Origin: Deltaproteobacteria bacterium
Lineage (GTDB): Bacteria > Desulfobacterota > Syntrophia > Syntrophales > JACQWR01
Direction: 5' to 3'
DNA length: 55,098 nt
NCBI GenBank assembly: GCA_026388415.1
Contig: JAPLJV010000029.1
Span: 1-55,098 of the forward strand
Shown here: positions 16,528-25,352 of the stretch, piece after piece
Layout: every line of letters starts with the position of its first letter
Position numbering within the stretch: the stretch's first letter is position 1
The notes under the pieces: model-generated
Databases searched by the model: none
What the model saw: only the letters and a program-made list of their open reading frames with translations
Told to the model about the DNA's origin: nothing
Made by a program: the position numbers and the translations under genes

Positions 16528-19164
16528 TCAAATAATTTCTCTGACCCTGGCTACGGCCTGGGCCAGATTTCCCGGATTGGGTCCGCCCGCTTGTGCTAGG
16601 TCGGAACGTCCGCCGCCGCTGCCACCTACCAGCGGGGCCAGTTCCTTGATGATTTTTCCGGCCTGGTAACGCCCCGTCAAATCGCTCGTGACCAAGCACA
16701 GCAGCATGGCCTTGCCGTTGCTTTGGCTGCCCAAAAGGATGATGCCCGAACCAAGCTGATCACGCAGCTTGTCGCCCAAATCGCGCAGCGCCTTGGGATC
16801 AGGCGCTTCTACCACGGCCGCCAGCACACGGACACCGTTGATATCCATTGCCTGGTCGAGCAGGTCGGTCGAGTCCTGGGCGGCCATTTTCCCCTTGAGC
16901 GCGGCTATCTCCTTCTCCAGATCACGTTGGCGCTGGAGCGTTTTTTCAAGCCGGTCGGCTACCTCAAAGGCGCCGGACTTCAACAGATTGGCGGCACTCT
17001 TTAATTCGTCCGTCAGCTTGCCGACGTACTCGATGGCCGCCCGGCCCGTCACCGCTTCAATGCGCCGCACGCCAGCGGCAATGGAGGATTCGTGAGTAAT
17101 TTTGATGAACCCGATATCGCCTGTCCGGGAGGCATGGGTGCCGCCGCAGAGTTCCTTGCTGATCTCGCCCATGGCAACCACCCGGACCACGTCGCCGTAT
17201 TTTTCGTCGAACACGGCCGTCGCCCCCGTCTGGACAGCCTCCGCAATCGGCAGGACGCATGTGCTGACCGGGAAGTTCCCCCGGATAAAATCGTTGGCCA
17301 GTGTTTCGATGCGCCTTAAGTCTGCTTCCTCGATGCGCGAAAAATGGGTAAAGTCGAAGCGTAGCCGTTCGGCATTGACGAGCGATCCTGATTGCTTGAC
17401 ATGATCGCCCAGGACGGTCTTGATGGCGGCCTGGAGGATGTGGGTAGCAGAGTGATTGGCCTCGATGGCCCGCCTGTTTTCCACATCCACCTTGAGCAGC
17501 GCTCCATTGCCTACCTGCACGGTTCCTGATTGCACGGTGCCGATATGGGTTATAACGTCCTCCAGGGGGCGCTTCGTGTCGCTGACGGCAAAGATAAAAG
17601 CGCCGCCATCTCCTGCGATGACACCCCGATCCCCCACCTGTCCGCCCTTTTCTCCGTAAAAAGGCGTCTCGCCGGTAATGATCTCGCCTGCTTCTCCGGC
17701 ATTCAACGCCTGTACTGGCTGACCTTTCTTCAGGATGGCCAGCACCCGCGCTGAGGCCTCCGTGACCCCTTCATATCCCACAAAGGCGGCGCCGATCCCC
17801 TGTCCCGAGAGTAGCTGATAATTTTCCGCCACCGTCTCTTCGCCGCTGCCTTTCCAGGATTCCCTGGCCCTGACGCGCTGAGCCTCCATCGCCAGTTCGA
17901 AGCCCTCCATATCAATGGCAAAGCCATCCTTCCGGACGATGTCGGCAGTCAGATCCGTGGGGAATCCGTGGGTGTCGTAGAGCTTAAAGACGATCTCGCC
18001 CGGGATGATGTTTTTTCCCGCGCGGCGCAGGATATCAACTTCCTCGGCGAGAATTTTCAAGCCGCTGTCCAAGGTTTCAATGAACCTCTGTTCCTCGTTC
18101 AGCACTACTTTTCTGATGTAAGCTTCCTTGTCGGCCAAGTCGGGATAGGCGACCTTCATCACTGCGATAACCGCCTGACACACCTCATTCAAAAACGGTT
18201 TATTGAGCCCCAGAATCTTTCCGTGCCGCGCCGCCCGCCGCAAAATCCGTCTCAGGACGTATCCCCGGCCCTCGTTGCTGGGCAGGATGCCGTCGCCGAT
18301 GAGAAAGGTGACGGCCCGGACGTGGTCGGCAATAACGCGCATGGAGATGTCCGCTTCCTCGTCCTGCTTATACGAACGGCCGCTGAGGCGACTGATGAAA
18401 CCGATGATATCCTGGAAGACGTCGGAGTCGTAATTGCTTTTCCGGTCCTGCACGACGGCAGCCAGTCGTTCGAGCCCCATCCCGGTGTCAATATTCGGTT
18501 TCGGAAGCGGTATCAGTTGTCCCGCACTGTCCCGGTTAAATTGCATGAACACAATATTCCAGATTTCGAGGTAACGGTCGCAATCGCATTCGATGTTGCA
18601 GCTATCCAGTCCGCAGCCTGTTCCTTTCCCCTGGTCGTAAATGATTTCGGAGCAGGGGCCGCAGGGACCCGTGTCGCCCATCATCCAGAAATTGCTGGCC
18701 TCTCCCATCCGCACGATGCGCTCCACCGGCAGACCGATTTTATCATGCCAGATTTGAAATGCTTCCTCATCGTCCCGGTAAATCGTAATCCATAATCTTT
18801 CCTTATCCAGACCGATCACTTCCGTCAGGTATTCCCAAGCCCAGGCAATGGCCTCATCCTTGAAGTAATCGCCGAAAGAGAAGTTGCCTAACATCTCGAA
18901 AAAGGTGTGATGCCGCGCCGTTACGCCCACATTTTCCAGGTCGTTGTGCTTGCCGCCGGCCCGGACGCACTTTTGCGACGTGACCGCCCGCCGGTAACCG
19001 CGGTCTTCCAGGCCCAGAAAAGAGTTTTTGAACTGCACCATGCCGGCATTCGTGAAAAGGAGCGAGGGATCATCCTTCGGAATCAGCGCTGAACTGCTGA
19101 CCCGCGTGTGGCCCTTGCCTTCAAAATATCTTAAGAAACTCTCCCTGATTTCACTCCCCGTCAT
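16528..19164 (-). CDS. alaS: alanyl-tRNA synthetase
   Basis: The 878-residue length is normal. The class II catalytic domain comes first (GKHNDLENVG, HHTFFEMLGNFSFGDYF), then the editing domain with zinc ligands in NHSATH and CGGTHASRTGDIG, and a C-Ala domain ending with the glycine motif GGSGGGRSDLAQAGG. It charges tRNA-Ala and clears mischarged Ser and Gly. It overlaps recX by 14 bases, continuing the recA-recX-alaS order seen in several bacterial groups. Confidence 0.97.
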   Translation of the reverse strand: MTGSEIRESFLRYFEGKGHTRVSSSALIPKDDPSLLFTNAGMVQFKNSFLGLEDRGYRRAVTSQKCVRAGGKHNDLENVGVTARHHTFFEMLGNFSFGDYFKDEAIAWAWEYLTEVIGLDKERLWITIYRDDEEAFQIWHDKIGLPVERIVRMGEASNFWMMGDTGPCGPCSEIIYDQGKGTGCGLDSCNIECDCDRYLEIWNIVFMQFNRDSAGQLIPLPKPNIDTGMGLERLAAVVQDRKSNYDSDVFQDIIGFISRLSGRSYKQDEEADISMRVIADHVRAVTFLIGDGILPSNEGRGYVLRRILRRAARHGKILGLNKPFLNEVCQAVIAVMKVAYPDLADKEAYIRKVVLNEEQRFIETLDSGLKILAEEVDILRRAGKNIIPGEIVFKLYDTHGFPTDLTADIVRKDGFAIDMEGFELAMEAQRVRARESWKGSGEETVAENYQLLSGQGIGAAFVGYEGVTEASARVLAILKKGQPVQALNAGEAGEIITGETPFYGEKGGQVGDRGVIAGDGGAFIFAVSDTKRPLEDVITHIGTVQSGTVQVGNGALLKVDVENRRAIEANHSATHILQAAIKTVLGDHVKQSGSLVNAERLRFDFTHFSRIEEADLRRIETLANDFIRGNFPVSTCVLPIAEAVQTGATAVFDEKYGDVVRVVAMGEISKELCGGTHASRTGDIGFIKITHESSIAAGVRRIEAVTGRAAIEYVGKLTDELKSAANLLKSGAFEVADRLEKTLQRQRDLEKEIAALKGKMAAQDSTDLLDQAMDINGVRVLAAVVEAPDPKALRDLGDKLRDQLGSGIILLGSQSNGKAMLLCLVTSDLTGRYQAGKIIKELAPLVGGSGGGRSDLAQAGGPNPGNLAQAVARVREII

Positions 19165-19642
19165 CTACCGTCTCCTCCCCGCTTATGGCCAGCACCTCAA
19201 AAATCAAGCCTGGCGGGAAACCTTTACCCATCAGGCTCTGTAATAGTCTTTTCTTTTCCAGGTTGTTTTCAGGAACGTATGTACGCCCCTTGCCTTTCTT
19301 CCCGAGCAGTTGCATGACTGCTGCTCGCTCTGTCAATTCTTCCCGTGCCAGGGCAAGGGCAGACTCGATGAGTTCCCGGGAAATACCCTTGGTCTTCAAA
19401 CTGATCGTTATCCGCCGGTCCCCCCAGAGCCTGCTGACGGCAAGTGATCTGGCCAACTGCCCGGCAATGACTGCGTCGTTTAAATAACCCAGCTCCTGGA
19501 ACCGGTGCGTGACGGCCTCCACCACGGACCCGTCGTACCCCTTCCGCCGGAGCTTCAACCGGAACTCCTTTTCGCTCAGCGGCCGGGCCGCCAGGATGCG
19601 ATAGGCATAGCGCGTGGCTTTCTCCGTGGTAAGCTCGTCCAT
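19151..19642 (-). CDS. recX: regulatory protein RecX
   Basis: This 163-residue protein shows the three-helix RecX repeats: YRILAARPLSEKEFRLKLRRKG, then FQELGYLNDAVIAGQLARS and LKTKGISRELIESAL. RecX binds RecA filaments and limits strand exchange. It lies right after recA (about 50 bases) and overlaps alaS, so expression is coupled. The ATG at 19642 is used; a TTG one codon earlier is in frame. Confidence 0.9.
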   Translation of the reverse strand: MDELTTEKATRYAYRILAARPLSEKEFRLKLRRKGYDGSVVEAVTHRFQELGYLNDAVIAGQLARSLAVSRLWGDRRITISLKTKGISRELIESALALAREELTERAAVMQLLGKKGKGRTYVPENNLEKKRLLQSLMGKGFPPGLIFEVLAISGEETVDDGE

Positions 19643-19693
19643 CAATTTATATCCCCGATAGAAGCACTCGGGGATGACGACAATTCGCTAAAG

Positions 19694-20713
19694 TCATCCG
19701 GGTTGCTCTGCCTGTTTGGGTTTCAAGGACAATTTTTCCCGCACCGCTTCCTCGATACCCTTCAGAATATCCTTGTTTTCCTTGAGGGCGATCTTGGCAT
19801 TATCCCTGCCCTGCCCAAGTCTTTCGCCTTTATAGGAATACCAGGAGCCGCTTTTTTCCACGATGCCGTTATCGGCGGCGAGATCGAGGAGGTCGCCTTC
19901 TTTTGAGATGCCCTCGCCGAAGATGATATCAAACTCCGTTTCCCGGAAGGGCGGCGCGACCTTGTTCTTGACCACCTTGACGCGGGTGCGGAAACCGATC
20001 ACGTCCTGTCCCTGTTTAAGGGCGCTCACTTTTCTGATATCGAGGCGCATGGTGGAATAGAATTTCAAGGCATTGCCGCCGGTAGTCGTCTCCGGGTTCC
20101 CGAACATCACCCCGATTTTCATGCGCAACTGATTGATAAAGATCACCGTAGTCTTCGATTTGCTGATGCTGCCCGTCAGCTTGCGCAGCGCCTGGGACAT
20201 GAGGCGGGCCTGCAGGCCCATCTGGGCATCGCCCATATCGCCTTCCAGTTCGGCTTTCGGCACCAGAGCGGCCACGGAATCCACCACGAGCACATCGAGC
20301 GCTCCGCTCCGGACCAGTGTCTCGGTAATTTCCAGGGCCTGCTCCCCCGTGTCGGGCTGCGAGATGAGCAGATCGTCGGTGCTGACGCCGATCTTGCGCG
20401 CATAAGTGACGTCGAGGGCGTGTTCCGCATCAATGTAAGCCGCCAGACCGTTCATTTTCTGCGCCTCCGCCACGATGTGCAAGGCGAGGGTGGTCTTGCC
20501 GCCCGACTCGGGACCGTAGATCTCGATAATCCGCCCCCGCGGCACGCCGCCCGTACCCAGGGCAATATCCAGGCTGAGGGCGCCCGTCGGTATGACCGGG
20601 ATATCGGAAATCTGTTCGCCCCCGCCCAGCCGCATGATCGCCCCCTTGCCGAACTGCCGCTCGATCTGGGTAATGGCCAATTCTATCGACTTTTCTCTAT
20701 CATCTATTGCCAT
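19694..20713 (-). CDS. recA: recombinase RecA
   Basis: All RecA hallmarks are present: Walker [10 protein letters not shown], the catalytic Glu region YIDAEHALD, Walker [15 protein letters not shown], loop L1 ([16 protein letters not shown]) and loop L2 ([16 protein letters not shown]). At 339 residues it has normal length with a short acidic-poor tail. It forms filaments on single-stranded DNA for strand exchange and LexA cleavage. No LexA box is evident in the 27 bases upstream, so expression probably comes from the pgpA-cinA-thpR transcript. A GGGAGG ribosome binding site precedes the ATG. Confidence 0.98.
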   Translation of the reverse strand: MAIDDREKSIELAITQIERQFGKGAIMRLGGGEQISDIPVIPTGALSLDIALGTGGVPRGRIIEIYGPESGGKTTLALHIVAEAQKMNGLAAYIDAEHALDVTYARKIGVSTDDLLISQPDTGEQALEITETLVRSGALDVLVVDSVAALVPKAELEGDMGDAQMGLQARLMSQALRKLTGSISKSKTTVIFINQLRMKIGVMFGNPETTTGGNALKFYSTMRLDIRKVSALKQGQDVIGFRTRVKVVKNKVAPPFRETEFDIIFGEGISKEGDLLDLAADNGIVEKSGSWYSYKGERLGQGRDNAKIALKENKDILKGIEEAVREKLSLKPKQAEQPG

Positions 20714-20740
20714 GCCTTACCTCCCTGAAACCGTTAATTG

Positions 20741-21340
20741 TTACATGTTAAGATTTAAGCTCTCACCAAAAGGGAACCTTGCCAGTTCAGTATAAACAGC
20801 CCCCTGCGGTGTCAAATCACTTTGGAAAAGTACCAGGCCGTCGGCGCGGAAGCTTCCGGCCGACCAATCGCCTGCCAGCGCCATGAACTTGACCGGGTCT
20901 CCGTCCAGGCGGGATGATTTAATCCTGCCGATGGTCAAATGGGGCCGGAATGGCCTGTCTTCCTTGGCAAAACCGCAATTCGCCCACCCCTGCTCCAGGT
21001 TCTTATGGAAGGTTACCAACGGTGCCGTCTCGCCTGAAAGGCCGATCCATAAAACCCGAGGGCGTTGCAGCGAAGGGAAAACGCCCAACTTTTTAACGGC
21101 CAACTGCAAGGGGGCCAGAACTGCGCTGTGTTGCTCGGCCACCCGGGAAAGGGCGATAATATCATCTCCCGAAACATTGCCGAAGAATTTCAAGGTCAAG
21201 TGGATGCTTTCCGGCTTTAACCAGCGGATATCAAAGGGACAGGAGCGCTTCAACTTGTTTTGGATATCAGCTATTGTCTGCCGGATTTCCGCCGGAAGTT
21301 CTATGGCCAGAAAGGTCCTTAGGGCTTTGTCATTGCTCAT
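20741..21340 (-). CDS. thpR: RNA 2',3'-cyclic phosphodiesterase
   Basis: The 199-residue protein has the two HxTx motifs of the 2H phosphoesterase family, in ESIHLTLKFFG and RPHLTIGRI. The fold splits into two symmetrical halves as expected for LigT/ThpR. These enzymes open 2',3'-cyclic phosphates on RNA to 2'-phosphates. Its 5' end overlaps cinA by 11 bases and recA follows, an arrangement common in deltaproteobacteria and Clostridia. Confidence 0.9.
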   Translation of the reverse strand: MSNDKALRTFLAIELPAEIRQTIADIQNKLKRSCPFDIRWLKPESIHLTLKFFGNVSGDDIIALSRVAEQHSAVLAPLQLAVKKLGVFPSLQRPRVLWIGLSGETAPLVTFHKNLEQGWANCGFAKEDRPFRPHLTIGRIKSSRLDGDPVKFMALAGDWSAGSFRADGLVLFQSDLTPQGAVYTELARFPFGESLNLNM

Positions 21341-22586
21341 GATCCAATCCGTCTGTCAAATAATTTTTTAGCATCATAAGCGCCCACTGGGAAGAAATGA
21401 CCTTGTTGCGCCGCCTGTCCCAGCGGAAAGAAAAGTTACGGCAAACAGTCTTTTTTGCATCGGCCAACGCGATGAAAACCGTGCCGACGGGTTTGGCTTC
21501 CGTGCCGCCGTCCGGCCCGGCGATACCCGTGATGGCTATTCCCAGATCGGTGCGCGCCATTTTTCGGACCCCTTCCGCCATCAGCACCGCCGTCTCTTCG
21601 CTTACGGCGCCGTGCTGCTCGATAACCTCCGGCGGCACCAGGAGCAGCTCTTCTTTGGAGGCATTGCTGTAAGTGACGAGGCCCCGTTCAAAGAACGCCG
21701 AACTCCCCGGCACATTGGTCAGCCGGTCGGCCAGCAAGCCCCCGGTACAGGATTCTGCCAGAGCCAAGGTCAATCTCTGCCGACCGAGCAAGGCCGCCAC
21801 CACCCCTTCCAGAGTCTCCTGATCATAGGCAAAAATGCGGTCGGAAAATCGCTGGACCACCTCGGCCTCGGCCAGTGAGATGGCTTCCGCAGCCTTGATC
21901 CGGTCCTGATGCCGTGCCGTAAGCACCACCTCAAGTTGTGGAAATCTTGGATAAAATCCCACCGTGACGCCCATTTCCGCGAAGGGCACATGTGAGAGCT
22001 CCTCATCCACGGCTGATTCCGACATACCTGATAGCTTGATGATCCGTGTCACCACCTGGACATCATCGGCAGCTTTGCGCCGGAAATGCGGGATGACGCC
22101 ATCCAGCAGCATCTTTTCCGCCTCCGAGGGAACGCCCGGCATGACGGCGATGATCTTGCCGTTTTCTTCCAGCGCAAATCCCCAGGCCGTTCCCACCCGG
22201 TTTTCAATTGTTGCCGCGCCTTCCGGAAAAAGGGCCTGCTTCGCGTTATTCTCCGTCCACTTCAGGCCGCGGCCGGTCATGCGGGCCTTGACATGCTGCA
22301 AGACCGCCTCATCCATGATCAGTTGCCGCCCGAAGGCCCGGGCAATGGCGGCCGTGGTAATATCATCGGCGGTCGGTCCGAGGCCGCCCGTCACGATCAG
22401 GCCGTCGGCCGGACCCAGCAGATAATCAATACCGCTCTTGATGGCATCGTCGTCGTCGCCAACCGACAGCATCGCCGTGATCTGCCAACCCAGCCGGTAA
22501 AGGTGACGGGCAATGAAGTTCGTATTCGTATCCTGGGTCTTGCCACTGGTCAGTTCGTTGCCTATGGTCAGTATGCCGATTCTCAT
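21330..22586 (-). CDS. cinA: CinA family protein (nicotinamide-nucleotide amidase)
   Basis: The N-terminal half is a molybdopterin-binding-like domain (IGNELTSGKTQDTNT, VTGGLGPTADDITTAA). The C-terminal half, from about residue 255, is the NMN amidase domain with ALAESCTGGLLADRLTNVPGSS and TGIAGPDGG. The 418-residue length is normal for the two-domain form. It recycles NMN to NaMN and ammonia, and it is often linked with recA. Its stop overlaps thpR. Confidence 0.94.
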   Translation of the reverse strand: MRIGILTIGNELTSGKTQDTNTNFIARHLYRLGWQITAMLSVGDDDDAIKSGIDYLLGPADGLIVTGGLGPTADDITTAAIARAFGRQLIMDEAVLQHVKARMTGRGLKWTENNAKQALFPEGAATIENRVGTAWGFALEENGKIIAVMPGVPSEAEKMLLDGVIPHFRRKAADDVQVVTRIIKLSGMSESAVDEELSHVPFAEMGVTVGFYPRFPQLEVVLTARHQDRIKAAEAISLAEAEVVQRFSDRIFAYDQETLEGVVAALLGRQRLTLALAESCTGGLLADRLTNVPGSSAFFERGLVTYSNASKEELLLVPPEVIEQHGAVSEETAVLMAEGVRKMARTDLGIAITGIAGPDGGTEAKPVGTVFIALADAKKTVCRNFSFRWDRRRNKVISSQWALMMLKNYLTDGLDHEQ

Positions 22587-22595
22587 TCATCACCT

Positions 22596-23054
22596 TTATA
22601 TTACAGAAAATTTTGTCAATACTTGGAGCATTAAATTACTATAGATGCCGGCCATGACATCATCCCCCACCACGCCGTACCCGCCGGGCAGTTTATCCTC
22701 CAGGAGACGCACGGGAAAGGGCTTCAATATATCGAAAAATCGGAATAAAATAAAACCAATAATAACGGCGGGGATTGTGGCCGGCACATAAAGCATGGTC
22801 CACAGCAAGCCCGCCACTTCATCAATCACGATGCACGGGGCGTCCTTCTGACCGAAGATAAATTCCGCCTCCCCGGCCACATAAACAGCGACTGCCGTGA
22901 AAACCAGCAGGAAAACAGGGTATGCCGGCCCAGGAAGGAAAGCCAGCAGAAAATACAGCAGGATGCCCGCCATGGTCCCCGCTGTTCCAGGCGCCACAGG
23001 CGCGTAACCGCTTCCACAGCCGGTAGCCAGTAACTTGATGAATTTCTTTTTCAG
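22596..23054 (-). CDS. pgpA: phosphatidylglycerophosphatase A, non-standard start codon
   Basis: The frame reads KKKFIKLLATGCGSGYAPVA then PGTAGTMAG, the typical PgpA start, and continues with the motifs CIVIDEVAGL and RFFDILKPFPVR. It removes phosphate from phosphatidylglycerol phosphate at the inner membrane. From the in-frame TGA to the conserved N terminus there is no ATG, GTG or TTG. An AGGGGG ribosome binding site lies 4 bases before ATT (23057) and 7 bases before CTG (23054), so one of these is probably used; I chose CTG. The GTG at 22997 would cut off the conserved first helix. It leads the cinA-thpR-recA-recX-alaS cluster. Confidence 0.85.
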   Translation of the reverse strand: MKKKFIKLLATGCGSGYAPVAPGTAGTMAGILLYFLLAFLPGPAYPVFLLVFTAVAVYVAGEAEFIFGQKDAPCIVIDEVAGLLWTMLYVPATIPAVIIGFILFRFFDILKPFPVRLLEDKLPGGYGVVGDDVMAGIYSNLMLQVLTKFSVI

Positions 23055-23100
23055 AATGTTTCCCCCTGGATAAATTAATAGAAATCATCCATCTATATAT

Positions 23101-23160
23101 AAAAATAGCGGGGCAGCCACCAATTGCCATGCAGCTCATCCATTATTAGTGGCTGTCCCT
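23101..23160 (-). terminator. terminator after the ADP-ribosylglycohydrolase gene
   Basis: On the minus strand GGGACAGCCACTAAT pairs with ATTGGTGGCTGCCCC (two mismatches) and is followed by GCTATTTTT. It starts 13 bases past the stop and separates that gene from pgpA. Confidence 0.7.
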
Positions 23161-23172
23161 GATTAGCCAGAT

Positions 23173-23958
23173 TCACCGGTATCTTCTTCCTTCACAGTAT
23201 TTCTCCATAAACTCCGTCGTAATTCTACCCAATTGTTCATCGAGAATGCCATACACCTTGCTCACAATTGGCGCCGGGACGTCACCATAAAATGCCTGGG
23301 CGATGCCGCCCGTAATGCACGCCAGGGTATCGGTATCTCCGCCCAGCGACACTGCCGTTCGGATGGCATCCTCAAAATCGGTTGAATCAATAACTGCGCG
23401 GATTGCCTGGGGAACTGTCCCCTGCGACGATACATCAAACGTATAAATCGGGCGGATATCATCCACGTGCCTGCTCAAGTCATATTGAAATCTTGTTTCG
23501 ATAAACTCCCTGATCTCAATTTTGGACTTTCCCGTCCGGGCGAGAAATATCGCTGCCGCAGTTGCCTGTCCTCCCTTGATTCCTTCCGGATGACTGTGAG
23601 TGATTGCGGTGAACTCTGCCGCCCTCTGCAAGACGGTATCGAGATCGTTGTAAGCATATCCGGCAGGACTGATGCGCATGGCCGCACCATTCCCCCAACT
23701 GTTATATGGCCCTGCCTCTTCGCTCTGCGCCCATCTGCGGAAACTGCCCCCATATCCGCCATTAGGATACAAATAGTAGAATTTCTTCAGATTATCAACA
23801 TAGCTGGCCCCCGTCAGAATCGAGTCTGCCAAGGCGATGGTCAGAATAGAATCGTCCGTGAAATGGCAACGGGGCGAGAACAAGTCAAACTGCTTGGTCT
23901 TGATATTATCCCATTCATAGACTGAACCGATGATATCGCCGGCTATCGCGCCAATCAT
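23173..23958 (-). CDS. ADP-ribosylglycohydrolase family protein
   Basis: The 261-residue protein matches the DraG/ARH fold. The metal-binding motifs are FTDDSILT near the N terminus, HSHPEG in the middle and GGDTDTLACITGGIA near the end. Family members remove ADP-ribose from proteins, nucleic acids or small molecules; the substrate cannot be named here. No dinitrogenase-reductase ADP-ribosyltransferase is nearby. It is the first core gene outside the cassette array and may mark its insertion point. Confidence 0.9.
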   Translation of the reverse strand: MIGAIAGDIIGSVYEWDNIKTKQFDLFSPRCHFTDDSILTIALADSILTGASYVDNLKKFYYLYPNGGYGGSFRRWAQSEEAGPYNSWGNGAAMRISPAGYAYNDLDTVLQRAAEFTAITHSHPEGIKGGQATAAAIFLARTGKSKIEIREFIETRFQYDLSRHVDDIRPIYTFDVSSQGTVPQAIRAVIDSTDFEDAIRTAVSLGGDTDTLACITGGIAQAFYGDVPAPIVSKVYGILDEQLGRITTEFMEKYCEGRRYR

Positions 23959-24086
23959 GTCATATTCCTTTCGGGGAAGCGTCCCATTCCTGAGACGGTT
24001 TTCATATGCCCCCTCCTCCTTGCACCGATTGAATCACCCATAATTCAGATTCCCCATTGGGCAACAATCGGGGACGGGTTCACATT

Positions 24087-24362
24087 TTACTTTTCTTCAT
24101 CATTTGTGGTGATTAGCGCTGCTGCCGACCAATCCCTTGTTTTTTCAAGAAAGATATCTGCCATTCCCGCAGTGTAGGGTACGGGATCAATCACAGCACC
24201 TATCGAGCTATCTTCAAGAAGAGGCTGGAGATCTTCGGGATCATCAGGGATAATATTGTCAGAGACTATTCTGTATATGTTTTCATAATACATCGCCATC
24301 GCCTTTAGCCAGGTACTATCGTTGAAAGCGATATACGGATAATACAATGCATTATTCAACAT
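24087..24362 (-). pseudogene. truncated last cassette gene (N terminus of a DUF6236-like protein)
   Basis: The 91-residue product begins LYYPYIAFNDSTWLKAMAMYYENIYRIV, which resembles the N terminus of large proteins I associate with DUF6236 (several hundred residues). The ORF ends early and no matching attC follows, although its cassette starts properly at the GTTGGATCC core at 24382-24390. A GAGAGGGC ribosome binding site precedes the ATG. I therefore read it as a cassette that lost its 3' end where the array meets chromosomal DNA. The family assignment is from memory of the motif. Confidence 0.5.
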
Positions 24363-24383
24363 CTTGCCCTCTCATCTCTATGG

Positions 24384-24440
24384 ATCCAACGACAAAATCA
24401 GCGGTGAGCGTAGCGCGTCCGCTGGATTGTAATGTTGGCC
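24384..24440 (-). other. attC site 1 (behind the restriction-modification cassette)
   Basis: Minus-strand ends are GGCCAAC (R'') and GTTGGAT (R', a perfect GTTRRRY). The arms CCAACattacaatCCAGCGG and CCGCTGattttgtcGTTGG pair across a short loop with an extra base, as in integron attC sites. R'' overlaps the methyltransferase stop codon by one base. Confidence 0.85.
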
Positions 24441-25348
24441 TATGTCAGTTTCTTCTTTGTGGGTTTGACTTCATACAGCGATTGATCTTCCCTAACCACA
24501 CAAGCCTGTTCAGCAGTGACCTTTTCGAAGAGGAGCTTGGCGTTTGAAAAAAAATCAGATGTTTCTGCTTTCAGATATCTCGCCGCCATCCTACAATATT
24601 GTGGATCAATTTCAACACCGATACTGTTGCGGTCTGTTCTCAGGGCCGCAACCATCGTCGTCCCTGAACCAGAGAATGGATCAAGCACTGTGTCTCCAGT
24701 GAAGGAAAACATCCGTACCAAGCGTGTAGCCAGCTCTAAAGGAAACGGTGCAGGATGTTGCTTGGTCGAAGCTCCGGTCATATTCCAGATTTGCTGAAAC
24801 CAGCGGCCAAACTCCTCTTTGCTTATTTTGCTTGCTCCACGCTGTGACTCCGTCGGTTTTCGATATCCACCAGGCTTCCTCTGCATGAGGATAAATTCCA
24901 TATCATTCTTGATAATTGCATTCGGTTCGTAGGGTTTACCAAGGAACTTGGAGCCGTTTAAAACTTCGTAAGAAGCATTGGCAATCTTGTGCCACACAAT
25001 AGGATTGAGATTATCAAAACCAATACGCCGGCAAATAACGCAGATGTCGGCATGAAGCGGAAAGACGAGGTGCCGCCCGAAATTACGACGAGCCACACAG
25101 ACATCTCCGACAACACAAACCAAACGACCACCCGGAACGAGTACACGGAATATGTGACGCCAAACTTTTTCCAACTCTGTGAGGAATGCTTCGTAGTCTT
25201 GAACATGGCCGAGTTGATCAGGGTTCTCATTATAACGCTTGAGGTTCCAATAAGGGGGAGATGTGACAACGAGATGCACCGATTCATCTTCCAAGAAAGA
25301 TAAGTCCCTTGCATCACCGTTAATCAGTCTGTGGAATGTGGGCTGCAT
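24440..25348 (-). CDS. DNA methyltransferase, beta class, of the XhoI/PaeR7I-like restriction system
   Basis: The catalytic motif TSPPYW (residues 29-34) precedes the SAM motif DPFSGSGTT (223-231), the beta order of amino-methyltransferases. TSPPYW is frequent in N4-cytosine enzymes, but N6-adenine is not excluded. The start at 25348 leaves 4 bases after the endonuclease stop; an ATG at 25372 would overlap that gene. The stop codon TAG falls in the attC R'' box. It should protect host DNA from the adjacent endonuclease. As far as I recall, the methylase of PaeR7I itself is a larger gamma-type N6-adenine enzyme, so the pairing is unusual. Confidence 0.88.
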   Translation of the reverse strand: MQPTFHRLINGDARDLSFLEDESVHLVVTSPPYWNLKRYNENPDQLGHVQDYEAFLTELEKVWRHIFRVLVPGGRLVCVVGDVCVARRNFGRHLVFPLHADICVICRRIGFDNLNPIVWHKIANASYEVLNGSKFLGKPYEPNAIIKNDMEFILMQRKPGGYRKPTESQRGASKISKEEFGRWFQQIWNMTGASTKQHPAPFPLELATRLVRMFSFTGDTVLDPFSGSGTTMVAALRTDRNSIGVEIDPQYCRMAARYLKAETSDFFSNAKLLFEKVTAEQACVVREDQSLYEVKPTKKKLT

Positions 25349-25352
25349 GAGT

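Noticed and set aside
17968-18795. 275-codon plus-strand frame inside alaS
   Set aside because: It is a shadow of the alaS catalytic domain with no family features.
20714-20740. LexA operator in front of recA
   Set aside because: The 27 bases upstream contain no recognisable SOS box; recA appears to be co-transcribed from upstream genes.
23966-24086. A further attC site behind the truncated last cassette gene
   Set aside because: No AAC...GTT pair with complementary arms, and no complement of GTTGGATCC, is present.
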